From IMG/VR virus record IMGVR_UViG_3300032268_001605, positions 62,001 through 126,000 of that record: a stretch of 64,000 nucleotides of DNA; one strand, 5' to 3'. Origin of the DNA: a virus. The notes below the pieces were generated by a model. The model did not search any database, was not told where the DNA came from, and saw nothing but the letters and a program-made list of their open reading frames with translations. Below, in pieces: positions 32,655-42,358 of the stretch. Position numbers and translations under genes: made by a program. Position 1 is the first letter of the stretch. Each line of letters begins with the position of its first letter.

Positions 32655-35036
32655 ATGGCATCACCCTTAGGTTTAAGTTTTAAGAATGAAAATAATGGTT
32701 TACCATCTATAAATGGAAGAAGCGTCAACTACCGAGTTGTACAGGGTAAAGCAGTACAATCAATTTTCGGTTCAGGGCAATTTTCACCCTATCCACTATC
32801 TTCAAATGCTGCCACAGGTAATGTAGAAAAAATGAGTGGCCCAACTGAAATACATGCTGATGAAAGAAATGATATTTCAATTTCTTCGATAATCGAATAT
32901 TGTTCAAAACACTCAGCTATGAAATTAGACTATTCACATTTTGCCTACCTGAAAAACGTAGGTGTTTTTCCAAATAATAGGCTTATAATAGCAAGAAGAT
33001 TCAGCGCTGGTGTAGGAAATGATTTAACAGCTATTGCAGGTCCACCACTTTCAACGATTGTGACTTATTTTAGTGACCAAGAGGAATGTTTTACAATTAC
33101 TTTTAATGAAGTCTATAAAGAATCGGAGGGTTCTTTTGAGGAAGTACTAAATGATATTGGTGATGATGTTCTTATGGGTGATAATAAGGGCGGTAAACTT
33201 GGTACTGAAGCTGCAGGTGGATTCGGTGTAATACCTCTACCGGGTATAATGGAAGGTGTGCAGCACATCGTCTTAAATAAACTTGGACTTTCTAATATAG
33301 GTGGCCCTGGTGATTCACCACTTGGCAACCCAAATTTAATAAGAGAAGCTAAACAAAGAGACATTCCTGGTAAGGGTAAAGCGGGTTCAGCCTTAGCGGC
33401 TAAATTTACAGTAACAATGACAGTAGAATATGAGCAGAAATTTATAAATGGTGTGGATCCAACATTGGTTTATTTAGACTTAATACAAAATGCATTAACA
33501 TTTGGGACTTCAGATTCAGTTTTTCAATTTAGTAGTGCCTTTGGCACAGGTGTCACTGGATTTATAAAAGATCTGATATCTGGTAATGTAAATGCTATTG
33601 TTTCAGCTATAACACAGTTTATAACTAGTCTAATAACTGCTATGAAGGATATAGTTGTACAATTTGCAAATCAATTAATTACAGAGTTAGAACAAGCAAG
33701 TAAAGAACCAGAGCAATCAGATGATAAAAACAAAAAAGAAAAGGAGCAGATCGCGAAGTCACAAAATTTATTTTTAGATAAATTAAATTCAATTACAAGT
33801 GCGACAATAGGTACAATTGTATCAAGATATAAAGTTCGACTACTGGGTATAGCTAATGCACTGACTGGGGCACCATCAACACCTTGGCATGTAACAATCG
33901 GAAATCCTAAAAAACCGATATTCAGCTCTGGTGATATGGAATGTACCAAAGTTACTCTCACACTTGGACCAACATTAGCTTTTAACGACTTACCATCATC
34001 CATAAAATTGGATATAGATCTATCTAATGCTCGACCACTTGGTGCACAAGAAATATTTAATAGATTTAATACGGGAAGAGGTAGAAGTTATGTTAGAACA
34101 AATCTTTCATTTGTGGAAACTAACGATGCGCTTATTCAAAATGAAGTTGTTAAGAAAGTAGATCAATTGAATAAAGAAAATAATGCTGAAACTCAAAAAC
34201 CTGCACCATCGAGTAGCGCAACCGCACAAACTTCACCTGCTGATGGTAGCTCGAATAAGAACCAAGCTACAGAGGGTGTAAATAACGGGATCGTAATAGT
34301 TACACCACCTGCGGTGACTAAAGATCCTTATTTAGTTGATTTCTCTAATACTGGAGTTGAATGGGGTGTTAAACAAACAGAACCACCAGTTGGAAATAGA
34401 ACAGTTACTGGTGATAGCACTACACCTATCACAACACAACCTGTAGGTGTAACATCCTCAAATCAATCAAGTAATAATCCAAGTACACCTACGTCAATTT
34501 TGGCACAAGCAACGGATTCTTCAATAGTTCCATTGGCACCATCAATACCGGGTCTTGCCTCAACGCCACTCACTTTTGGTACTAACCCACCTGAATTTTT
34601 ACCACCATCAACAGGGTTACCTCTGACTGTACCTGGTGCGTCTTCATCACCTGCTGTATTACCAACTAATGCGACAACAACACTGGCTATACAATCTCGG
34701 TTTTCAACGATTACACCTGATACTACTACTCAATCTTCAACACCTCCACCACCTCAAAATATACCAGCTCAGCCAACTGTTACAGCAGCAACTACAAGTA
34801 TAACTGAACCTCCATCTGTTCTTACAACACTTACTGATAATGTTTTTGATGATGATGGTCAATTAACTGCAATAAGAGTGTTGATATTAAATAATGGTAA
34901 GGTTATAAAAAAACAGGATTTTAGTTCAGTCACATTTACTACAGAAAGTGCTCTAAATGCAGCGAGAGCTGAAATTTCATTTGGTGTTGTTGGTAATGAT
35001 GGTAGGTTCTATGTACAAGGACAAGTTCCAAAATAA
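32655..35036 (+). CDS. baseplate/tail-tube-cap-like structural protein
   Basis: 793 residues. The region STPWHVTIGNPKKPIFSSGD, then TLTLGPTLAFNDLPSSIKLD, then ARPLGAQEIFNRFNTGRGRS resembles the conserved core of T4 gp48/gp54-type tail-tube cap or initiator proteins. A helical insertion (about 325-375) looks like an amphipathic coil. From about residue 500 the protein is Ser/Thr/Pro/Gln-rich and unstructured, ending in a small beta domain. It is the first gene of the hub/spike operon. The gp48/54 match is from memory of the family pattern and should be tested. Confidence 0.5.
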   Translation: MASPLGLSFKNENNGLPSINGRSVNYRVVQGKAVQSIFGSGQFSPYPLSSNAATGNVEKMSGPTEIHADERNDISISSIIEYCSKHSAMKLDYSHFAYLKNVGVFPNNRLIIARRFSAGVGNDLTAIAGPPLSTIVTYFSDQEECFTITFNEVYKESEGSFEEVLNDIGDDVLMGDNKGGKLGTEAAGGFGVIPLPGIMEGVQHIVLNKLGLSNIGGPGDSPLGNPNLIREAKQRDIPGKGKAGSALAAKFTVTMTVEYEQKFINGVDPTLVYLDLIQNALTFGTSDSVFQFSSAFGTGVTGFIKDLISGNVNAIVSAITQFITSLITAMKDIVVQFANQLITELEQASKEPEQSDDKNKKEKEQIAKSQNLFLDKLNSITSATIGTIVSRYKVRLLGIANALTGAPSTPWHVTIGNPKKPIFSSGDMECTKVTLTLGPTLAFNDLPSSIKLDIDLSNARPLGAQEIFNRFNTGRGRSYVRTNLSFVETNDALIQNEVVKKVDQLNKENNAETQKPAPSSSATAQTSPADGSSNKNQATEGVNNGIVIVTPPAVTKDPYLVDFSNTGVEWGVKQTEPPVGNRTVTGDSTTPITTQPVGVTSSNQSSNNPSTPTSILAQATDSSIVPLAPSIPGLASTPLTFGTNPPEFLPPSTGLPLTVPGASSSPAVLPTNATTTLAIQSRFSTITPDTTTQSSTPPPPQNIPAQPTVTAATTSITEPPSVLTTLTDNVFDDDGQLTAIRVLILNNGKVIKKQDFSSVTFTTESALNAARAEISFGVVGNDGRFYVQGQVPK

Positions 35037-35051
35037 AAAAAATTATAATTT

Positions 35052-35513
35052 ATGAAATTATTTGATTTAGATTCACTGAGAAAAGACCCAGAACAAAATA
35101 ATTTGTATAATTTATTTGAGCCTACTTTCAGAGTACTCCAGAATTATCAGCAGAACATTTTTGTAGCTGATAGGGACTGTGAAATGAGAATGGATATTGT
35201 TTGTGATAAAATATTCAATAGAGTCAATTCGCTCGATGGTATTCTACACTTGAATGATATAGATAATCCTCTCAATATAATGGAAAATGACACAATTTAT
35301 TTTACATCAGAAGAAGCTTTGAATGACTTTAAATTAAATGAGGTAGATAAGAAAGAAATTAGAAATCAATTAACTAATCAAAACAAAACAACTAAAAAAG
35401 ATAAAAATAGAGAGAAATACGTTGAAGATAATTTTTCACTACCACCTACCGTTCTACCACAACCAAAATCTTCTATTTCATTCGAGGGGGATAAAATTGT
35501 TTTAGGATTATAA
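35052..35513 (+). CDS. gp53/LysM-type baseplate protein
   Basis: 153 residues. NLFEPTFRVLQNY, CEMRMDIVCDKIFNRV and LHLNDIDNPLNIMENDTIYF follow the pattern of T4 gp53-like and LysM-type baseplate wedge proteins (D.I...I.......L..LN.I.NPL.I..G..I). The C-terminus is charged and Pro-rich. Its place between the tube-cap-like protein and the hub lysin supports a baseplate role. Confidence 0.55.
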   Translation: MKLFDLDSLRKDPEQNNLYNLFEPTFRVLQNYQQNIFVADRDCEMRMDIVCDKIFNRVNSLDGILHLNDIDNPLNIMENDTIYFTSEEALNDFKLNEVDKKEIRNQLTNQNKTTKKDKNREKYVEDNFSLPPTVLPQPKSSISFEGDKIVLGL

Positions 35514-35527
35514 ATTACAAATAAATC

Positions 35528-38500
35528 ATGGGTAAAATAATTCCAACACTTGACCGCACAAGACTATCTAATTTGGAGTCTCTCTATACCGCAATTAAGA
35601 ATAGTACCATTAAAAACAAATTTGTTCAAGCTGGTATTCTTGCAGTTTGTGCAAAAGAATCTGGGTTTACTCTCGTTGCGGAGTTAGATTGGAGAAGCAC
35701 TAAAGATCCAAAGTATATTCGTTCTATATTCGGAAGTAAACTAGCCGAGTTGACAGATAAACAAATAATAGAATTGAAAAATGACCCAGAAGATTGGTTC
35801 GATTATTTATATGGAGGACAAGCTGGTAATTCTCAAGCACTAAAAAAATTCAATGCACTGAATAGAAAATTACCAAGAAGTGAAGGATACAAATATAGAG
35901 GTCGCGGATATAACCAATTAACCTTCAAAGGTAATTATGAATTTTATTCAAAATTAATCAAGGTAGATATTGTCACTAATCCCGACTCAATGCTGAAGCC
36001 AGATGTTGCCGCCAAAGTATTAGTTGCCTATATGGTTTCAAGCTTCCAAAGCAAGGCACTTTTGGCAAAATGGGGTGTTAAAGACACAATCAATAACGTT
36101 AATAATTTACTAGACGGGGTAGGTCTTCCTTACCATGCTACTGGTGGTGCCGGATACTCCAAACAAGCAGTCATTGATTTAGTTCCTACTGGATGGAAGA
36201 GAGCGAATGAATACGCTGCCGAATTCTACGAATGGATCCTTAAAAAGGAGGGTATAGTAGACCCAGGTATCACTTCTACTCCCTCAAGTAGTAGTGGACC
36301 TCAAACAACACAAGGTGGAACATCATCAGGAACATCATCAGTAGCATCCGACTCAACAGCTATTGCTCAGGATAAAAGTAGGGGCGATATACAAGGACAA
36401 GAAGGGAACACATCTAATCCGTCTACACAAAAAACTGAGGGGGAACTAAAGAAAAACATTATACAAATAGCTGAGCCAAGATTGAAGCCAACTGTAATAA
36501 AAATGCAAATTCCACCTGGTGAGCAAACTAAAAAAGAATATCAACAAACAATCGCACTAGTGCCTTTTGTTTGGTATGGATCTTATCAGATAGAATACAA
36601 AAATATAGAGTTTTTGCAGTTATATACTTCCTCGGGCATACCTGCATTAAAAATGGTATTTCTCGATACTTTCAATTTAATGAAAGACAGCGCTTTCCCA
36701 TTAGATGATACTATAATCACTGTTTTTATTAATCCTCGTTCAGAACAATTAAAACCAATACACTTGGATTTTAAAATCATTAATTTTTCAGTAGATAAAA
36801 GGACATATACGATTACTGGAACACTCGATGCTAATGGACTCTACACAAAAAAGTTTAAATCGTTTTCAAATAGAACAAGCTATGACGCTTTAAAAGATAT
36901 TAGTGGAGAAGTAGGTTTAGGTTTTGCTTCGAATATTGACACAACAAATGATAAAATGAGTTGGATTTGCACAGGACAAAGATATGTTGAGTTTATCGAA
37001 AGTATAGTTAATAATTCTTATAAATCCGATGAGACATATCTAAGTGCCTATATCGACTTTTACTATAACTTAATATATGTTGATGTTGAAAAAGAAAATT
37101 CAAGAAATATTAGAGAAGAGTTGGGAGTTGGTAATATCGGATTAAATGAATTAGCCAAAGAAAAAAAAGAAATTTTAAGCAGATTACTATTAACAAATGA
37201 TAAAGCATTTAGAGATACTAATAACTACTTTGCTGAACATAGGGTTATGAATAACTCCACCTCTATTTCACTAAGAGAAGGATATTCAACAAAAATAAAG
37301 TACTATGACCAAATAAAAAAGGAATTCCTGGTTTTTGATATTGATTCTTTGACATCCTCAGAAGAAGATAAAATCATACTCAAGGGTAAACCCCAAGATG
37401 AAGGATTTTATAAAGAAAATACCGAAGTTGTCTATTTTGGAAAGTTAGACGAAGATAATATGTTTGCTAATTACCATTATTCTTATGTACAAAATTATAG
37501 AAATTTAGTAGAACTCGGTAAGATATCGATTGAGATTTACATGAAAAGTCCAAATTTCAATCTCTATCGATATCAAAAAATCTTAGTAACTATATCTAAT
37601 CAGTCCCCGAATATCACTTCAGGACAAATGAATGCGAGATTAACCGGTGAATGGTTAATAGTAGATATCACGTATAGATATGAAAGTGGTAGATTCACAC
37701 AAGTTATAAAAGTTGTTAAACGAGAATTAGAAACAGGTCCTAATGAAAAGCCACAAGAAGTTACACAAAAGAAAAAGAGAGATACAGGTAGAGGCACTTC
37801 AGAAAATCCGGACCCATCAGATACAACAACATCACAGACTCAGACTAGCATTACACAAACAACTGCTGGTACTCAAAGTGGCGGAGATACTACTAAACCT
37901 GTGGAAAGTGTTCCTGAAACAACTAATGAAACAGCGGGGATGAATTTCACTGTACCACCACCGCCACAAACTCCTACTAAATCTTCACCTTCTAATTTCC
38001 CTGTCAAGGCTACTTCATTCAAAAAAATAGAAAGAAACCCTACACAGATAGTTATACATTATACAGCTGGATGGCAAGTTTTAGATAAAGGTGCTGGTAC
38101 CATTGATTTTTTAATGAATGGCCGAACCGATGCTCCAGGTGGACTATCTTATCACTACATTATTTCAGTGGATGGACATATAGAGAATGTTGTTGATCCG
38201 AAATATCAAGCAGCACATAGTGGGTTTCCAATTAATGAAGTTTCTATAGGTATCTCTCTAAGTAGTCTAGGTACAACATTTGATAGTTATGGTGTTAAAG
38301 GGGCAAATGACCAAGTTGACACATTGAGAAAGTCTTCAAACAGTTATAAAAAGTCGCTTTATGGCAAAAATGAAGACTATGTTAAATTAGTTGATTTTGA
38401 TGGAAATGAAAAAAAATATAGAGGATTTACATCTTGTCAGGAAGTCAGTGTGGCACAAATCGTAGCACTGGAAAAACTACTCAAACAATTGAAAAATAAA

Positions 38501-38710
38501 TTTCCGACTCTGCCAAGTTATAAAGGTTTAACAAGGGAACATTATGATATACTATTTCCACAAGCTGGTGTAAGAAAGGGTTCATTCGGACTCGCATCTT
38601 GGAAGCAAGGCACAACAGAAATCTATTCACATTGCTCAATAGAGGTAGGTAAGGTAGATATTGCACCAACACCAAGACTTATAAACTTTTTCAAAAGACT
38701 GAGGTTATAA
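35528..38710 (+). CDS. baseplate hub with GH19-like and amidase lysin domains
   Basis: 1060 residues, three parts. Residues 1-235 look like a GH19 lysozyme/chitinase: AKESGF with a likely catalytic E44, and YRGRGYNQLTFKGNYEFY. After a Ser/Thr-rich linker, residues about 320-745 form a beta-rich domain like phage hub proteins (gp27/gpD type). After a second linker, residues about 830-1060 form an Amidase_2/PGRP domain with zinc ligands H844 (IVIHYTAG) and H1035 (YSHCSIEVGKVDIAP), plus SYHYIISVDGHIENV. It would cut both glycan strands and peptide stems during entry. T4 gp5 has only one lysozyme domain. Confidence 0.8.
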   Translation: MGKIIPTLDRTRLSNLESLYTAIKNSTIKNKFVQAGILAVCAKESGFTLVAELDWRSTKDPKYIRSIFGSKLAELTDKQIIELKNDPEDWFDYLYGGQAGNSQALKKFNALNRKLPRSEGYKYRGRGYNQLTFKGNYEFYSKLIKVDIVTNPDSMLKPDVAAKVLVAYMVSSFQSKALLAKWGVKDTINNVNNLLDGVGLPYHATGGAGYSKQAVIDLVPTGWKRANEYAAEFYEWILKKEGIVDPGITSTPSSSSGPQTTQGGTSSGTSSVASDSTAIAQDKSRGDIQGQEGNTSNPSTQKTEGELKKNIIQIAEPRLKPTVIKMQIPPGEQTKKEYQQTIALVPFVWYGSYQIEYKNIEFLQLYTSSGIPALKMVFLDTFNLMKDSAFPLDDTIITVFINPRSEQLKPIHLDFKIINFSVDKRTYTITGTLDANGLYTKKFKSFSNRTSYDALKDISGEVGLGFASNIDTTNDKMSWICTGQRYVEFIESIVNNSYKSDETYLSAYIDFYYNLIYVDVEKENSRNIREELGVGNIGLNELAKEKKEILSRLLLTNDKAFRDTNNYFAEHRVMNNSTSISLREGYSTKIKYYDQIKKEFLVFDIDSLTSSEEDKIILKGKPQDEGFYKENTEVVYFGKLDEDNMFANYHYSYVQNYRNLVELGKISIEIYMKSPNFNLYRYQKILVTISNQSPNITSGQMNARLTGEWLIVDITYRYESGRFTQVIKVVKRELETGPNEKPQEVTQKKKRDTGRGTSENPDPSDTTTSQTQTSITQTTAGTQSGGDTTKPVESVPETTNETAGMNFTVPPPPQTPTKSSPSNFPVKATSFKKIERNPTQIVIHYTAGWQVLDKGAGTIDFLMNGRTDAPGGLSYHYIISVDGHIENVVDPKYQAAHSGFPINEVSIGISLSSLGTTFDSYGVKGANDQVDTLRKSSNSYKKSLYGKNEDYVKLVDFDGNEKKYRGFTSCQEVSVAQIVALEKLLKQLKNKFPTLPSYKGLTREHYDILFPQAGVRKGSFGLASWKQGTTEIYSHCSIEVGKVDIAPTPRLINFFKRLRL

Positions 38711-38740
38711 TTTATATATAAGGTAAATTATTTTTTTAAA

Positions 38741-41700
38741 ATGGCAGGTGAAGACCAAATCAGAGATAACATTGAACAATATAATCGCAGGAATAAAGCT
38801 CAATTTTCTCGACTCAATTTTTTACGAGGTGTTGGAGAAGTGGATAACGAACTACCAATTGATGATCCCATTATTTGGAAAAAAACCTTTGAGAGAAATA
38901 GATTTCAAGACCCAACAGTATATCAAGATATAATTGATAGAGCCAAGTCATCTAAAAAGATTGGTGAGGATCCCCTACCACCAGGTATTATGAAAGAGAC
39001 ACCTAATCAAATAGTTGAGGGTGCCTTAGATGGACTTGGTGATTGGAGACAAAATTATAAAAATATTAACTATCCTGGTGTTGATTTTAAAACTGGATTC
39101 ACGAAGCCACCGGTTTATCCAACTGAATACTCTAAATTCAATTATGATCCAACTAATTTAAAAACAGTAAGTCAGCCGGCACAAGAACAAATTAAGGTTA
39201 GAAAACAGTACTATAACAACTTTGAAGACTTTTCAGGTAAACAGTTTACACATCTACTTGATTATTTTAGCGCACAAAAGGGGATTGGTGATTTTAGACC
39301 GATTCCAGATCCTGTGACAGCAGGTATTAAAGATATCTATCTCGGATCCTTCATAAAAACCTTCGACGAAAACGAAGATCCAACCATGCTAGGATATGAT
39401 TTGACTATAAAAATAGACCAGTCACCACTTTTCAATGGTACAGTAGAATCATTCATAAAACAATTTGCTGGATATGGTAATTCAGAAATCGCCACAAGAC
39501 TGGAAATCTATGGTAAGTTCAAAGAACAGTTCTTTAAATTTTTTAAAAATGACCAACCCAGCAGTCAAAATAGTCCAGTTTTCGATGGAACAAGTGGTAC
39601 AAAAACATATTACCTTAAAAAAATTGGTGGACTAAATGGATTAAATGACCAAAGCGATGGAAATGAAAGTAAACAATTTGTTGATTATGGTAAAACATTC
39701 ATCACTTTAGGTTTCTACGAAGATGTTACACAAAATTTAGGTTATTTGGCATCATTATATAAATCACTTGCCTACTCACGTCTAAATGGTAAACAAATAA
39801 TTCCAGGAAATGTTCTAAGATTTGATGTGGATATCACAATTACCGAAGTTAAAAAATACAATAGAGTATTTAAAAACTTATTGGATAATAAATTAGATAT
39901 AGTTGTTGATAAAATATCAAAGTATGTTTACACATTATATGAATGTCAATTTTTCTTCCCGACTCTACCGCATGGGGATTCTATAGATATGTGGGATTTG
40001 AAAACCACTGATGAGTTTGAATTCAAATTCAATTATAAATGGTCAACCCTGAGATTCGATAAAATACCGCCTATGTCACAATCTACACAGTCGAATACTC
40101 CAGAAAATGTATCAAAAGAGAAAATTGATAATAAACAACTATTACCATCACAGGTAATGAGTGATTCAACAACGAATAATTCAATACAAGATGCAAAAAT
40201 TGTAAGTGAGCCAGCAAAAGAGCCACTTAAAGAGGCAGGAGCTGTGAATTTAGAAACGAATCAAAAAGTTGAGGTATCAATTTCTAAAGGCGGAGATTTA
40301 GAATCAACAATAGAGGCTGCAAAAAATTTACCACAAGAAGCAGCCGCACCAACTGCCTTAATTAAGGATACAACAAATGCTGCACTTGAATCCAAACCGG
40401 ATTTAGGAAATATCGGTGCTCAATTAGCAAAATCCTCAACTAACTTTTTAAGTGAAGCAACTAACCCATCTCAGAATCCGAATTTTGGTTTTGTGGCAGG
40501 TGCGCTTGAAAAAATTAAAAGTTCTGCCATATCCCCAACTATGGGAGCATTCACTAAAAACCTAGTTGGTGGCGGACTGATAGGTGGGAATATTGGAGCA
40601 CTTACAAGTAACCTGAATATATCTAATATTGGAAATGCACTTGGAAAAATTAATGCCTCTGCTATAGCACCTCAATTAGGAGCATTTACTAAAAATTTAG
40701 TTGGTGGATCACTACAAGGCGGTAACCTACTAAATGCCATACCTAAGAATTTAAATATTAGCTCGGTCACAAATGCACTAAAAAGTATCAACGCTTCTGC
40801 GATAGCCCCAACAATTGGTAACTTCACTAAAAATTTAGTTGGTGGTGCCCTAAAAGGAGGTAACCTTCTTAATGCTCTACCAGGAAATTTAAATCTTGGG
40901 TCAGTTACAAATGCCCTAAAAAGTATCAATGCGTCAGCTATAGCACCTCAATTAGGAGCATTCACTAAAAATTTAATCGGTGGTTCCCTGAAAGGTGGTA
41001 ATCTACTAAATTCCATACCTAAGAATTTAAATTTGGGTAGTGTTGGTGATGCACTAAAACGCATTAACACATCTGCGATAGCACCTCAGATTGGAGCTTT
41101 CACTAAAAATCTAATAGGTGGTACCTTACAAGGCGGTAATCTACTAAATGCCATACCTAAGAATTTAAATTTAGGTTCTGTCACAAATGCTCTAAAAAGT
41201 ATAAACGCTTCAGCAATAGCTCCAACACTGGGTAATTTCACTAAGAACTTAGTTGGTGGTGCCCTGAAAGGTGGTAATCTACTTAATGCTATACCCAAAA
41301 ATTTAAATTTAGGTTCTGTTACAAATGCCTTAAAAAGTATAAACGCTTCAGCAATAGTCCCAACAATTGGTAATTTCACTAAAAATCTAGTTGGTGGTGC
41401 TCTGAAAGGTGGTGATCTACTAAATTCCATACCTAAGAATTTAAATTTAGGTTCTGTCACAAATGCCTTAAAAAGTATAAACGCTTCAGCAATAGCCCCA
41501 ACACTAGGCAATTTCACAAAAAATTTAGTTGGTGGTGCACTAAAGGGCGGTAATCTACTTAATGCCATACCTAAGAATTTAAATTTAGGTTCTGTCACAA
41601 ATGCCCTAAAAAGTATAAACGCCTCAGCAATAGCTCCGACAATAGGTAATTTTACCAAGAACTTAGTTGGCGGTGCCCTGAAAGGTGGTGATCTACTAAA

Positions 41701-42343
41701 TGCCATACCTAAGAATTTAAATTTAGGTAATATCGGTGAAGCGCTGAAAAGTATTAACACATCTGCAATAGTACCTCAATTGGGGGCTTTCACTAAAAAT
41801 TTAATCGGTGGTACTTTACAGGGAGGCAATATCTTAAATTCATTACCGGGTAATTTGAATCTCGGAAAGGTAACAGATGCTCTAAAAAGTATCAACGCTT
41901 CTGCGATAGCCCCTCAAATAGGAGCCTTCACTAAAAATTTAGTTGGGGGTGCAATTCAAGGAGTTGATTTAGGTTCAACAGTCGGTAATGTAGTAAATTC
42001 AGTAATAAATAATAAACCAATTGATGAAACATTGAAAAGTCTATCTAAACAAGTGAATCAACAATTCGTTATAGATCAGCTAGACAAATTAAAGTCCTCA
42101 GCTATATCACCTTCAGTTAAGGGATTCGCTCAAGATATAATTGGCGGTGCTCCATCCGGAAAACCAAACAAGACTACAGTAAATAATATAATGACTAGTC
42201 AAGCTTCTCTACTGAATAAGACTCTGGCAAACATATCTAATGTAGTTCCTATTTCCACAAAACCACTAACAAACAGCGCAACAAACAAAGTTCAAAATTT
42301 TGTAGGACAATCCTTGAGAGGATTTTTTACAAAACCAAAATAA
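38741..42343 (+). CDS. tail/baseplate protein with 46-residue tandem repeats
   Basis: 1200 residues. The first 450 residues are a folded alpha/beta region (VLRFDVDITITEVKKYNRVF, CQFFFPTLPHGDSIDMWDL) resembling tail-tube-like baseplate proteins. A linker leads to about ten near-identical 46-residue repeats, consensus ALKSINASAIAPTIGNFTKN then LVGGALKGGNLLNAIPKNLN, with degenerate copies at both ends. The repeats are helical and glycine-rich and could form an elongated solenoid. The gene lies between the hub lysin and the spike, so it is probably a virion component. A TTTATATATAAGG element precedes it. The repeated DNA gives long antisense open frames that are not genes. Confidence 0.65.
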   Translation: MAGEDQIRDNIEQYNRRNKAQFSRLNFLRGVGEVDNELPIDDPIIWKKTFERNRFQDPTVYQDIIDRAKSSKKIGEDPLPPGIMKETPNQIVEGALDGLGDWRQNYKNINYPGVDFKTGFTKPPVYPTEYSKFNYDPTNLKTVSQPAQEQIKVRKQYYNNFEDFSGKQFTHLLDYFSAQKGIGDFRPIPDPVTAGIKDIYLGSFIKTFDENEDPTMLGYDLTIKIDQSPLFNGTVESFIKQFAGYGNSEIATRLEIYGKFKEQFFKFFKNDQPSSQNSPVFDGTSGTKTYYLKKIGGLNGLNDQSDGNESKQFVDYGKTFITLGFYEDVTQNLGYLASLYKSLAYSRLNGKQIIPGNVLRFDVDITITEVKKYNRVFKNLLDNKLDIVVDKISKYVYTLYECQFFFPTLPHGDSIDMWDLKTTDEFEFKFNYKWSTLRFDKIPPMSQSTQSNTPENVSKEKIDNKQLLPSQVMSDSTTNNSIQDAKIVSEPAKEPLKEAGAVNLETNQKVEVSISKGGDLESTIEAAKNLPQEAAAPTALIKDTTNAALESKPDLGNIGAQLAKSSTNFLSEATNPSQNPNFGFVAGALEKIKSSAISPTMGAFTKNLVGGGLIGGNIGALTSNLNISNIGNALGKINASAIAPQLGAFTKNLVGGSLQGGNLLNAIPKNLNISSVTNALKSINASAIAPTIGNFTKNLVGGALKGGNLLNALPGNLNLGSVTNALKSINASAIAPQLGAFTKNLIGGSLKGGNLLNSIPKNLNLGSVGDALKRINTSAIAPQIGAFTKNLIGGTLQGGNLLNAIPKNLNLGSVTNALKSINASAIAPTLGNFTKNLVGGALKGGNLLNAIPKNLNLGSVTNALKSINASAIVPTIGNFTKNLVGGALKGGDLLNSIPKNLNLGSVTNALKSINASAIAPTLGNFTKNLVGGALKGGNLLNAIPKNLNLGSVTNALKSINASAIAPTIGNFTKNLVGGALKGGDLLNAIPKNLNLGNIGEALKSINTSAIVPQLGAFTKNLIGGTLQGGNILNSLPGNLNLGKVTDALKSINASAIAPQIGAFTKNLVGGAIQGVDLGSTVGNVVNSVINNKPIDETLKSLSKQVNQQFVIDQLDKLKSSAISPSVKGFAQDIIGGAPSGKPNKTTVNNIMTSQASLLNKTLANISNVVPISTKPLTNSATNKVQNFVGQSLRGFFTKPK
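40610..41989 (+). repeat. tandem array of 138-bp coding repeats
   Basis: The unit is exactly 138 bp (46 codons). Successive units begin at 40610 and every 138 bases to 41852, giving ten units with only point differences, many of them synonymous. Two unit subtypes (APTIGNF and APQLGAF) are mixed, which suggests duplication and exchange between units. The copy number may vary between isolates. Confidence 0.9.
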
Positions 42344-42358
42344 TGATTAGAAATAAAT

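Noticed and set aside
33113-34003. Minus-strand frames inside the baseplate gene at 32655
   Set aside because: They are antisense shadows with Pro/Ser-rich composition and no start context; the plus-strand gene is continuous and recognisable.
41086-41760. Long minus-strand open frame across the repeat array
   Set aside because: It is the antisense of the 46-residue repeats; the plus-strand frame is the real gene and the repeat period creates the open antisense frame.
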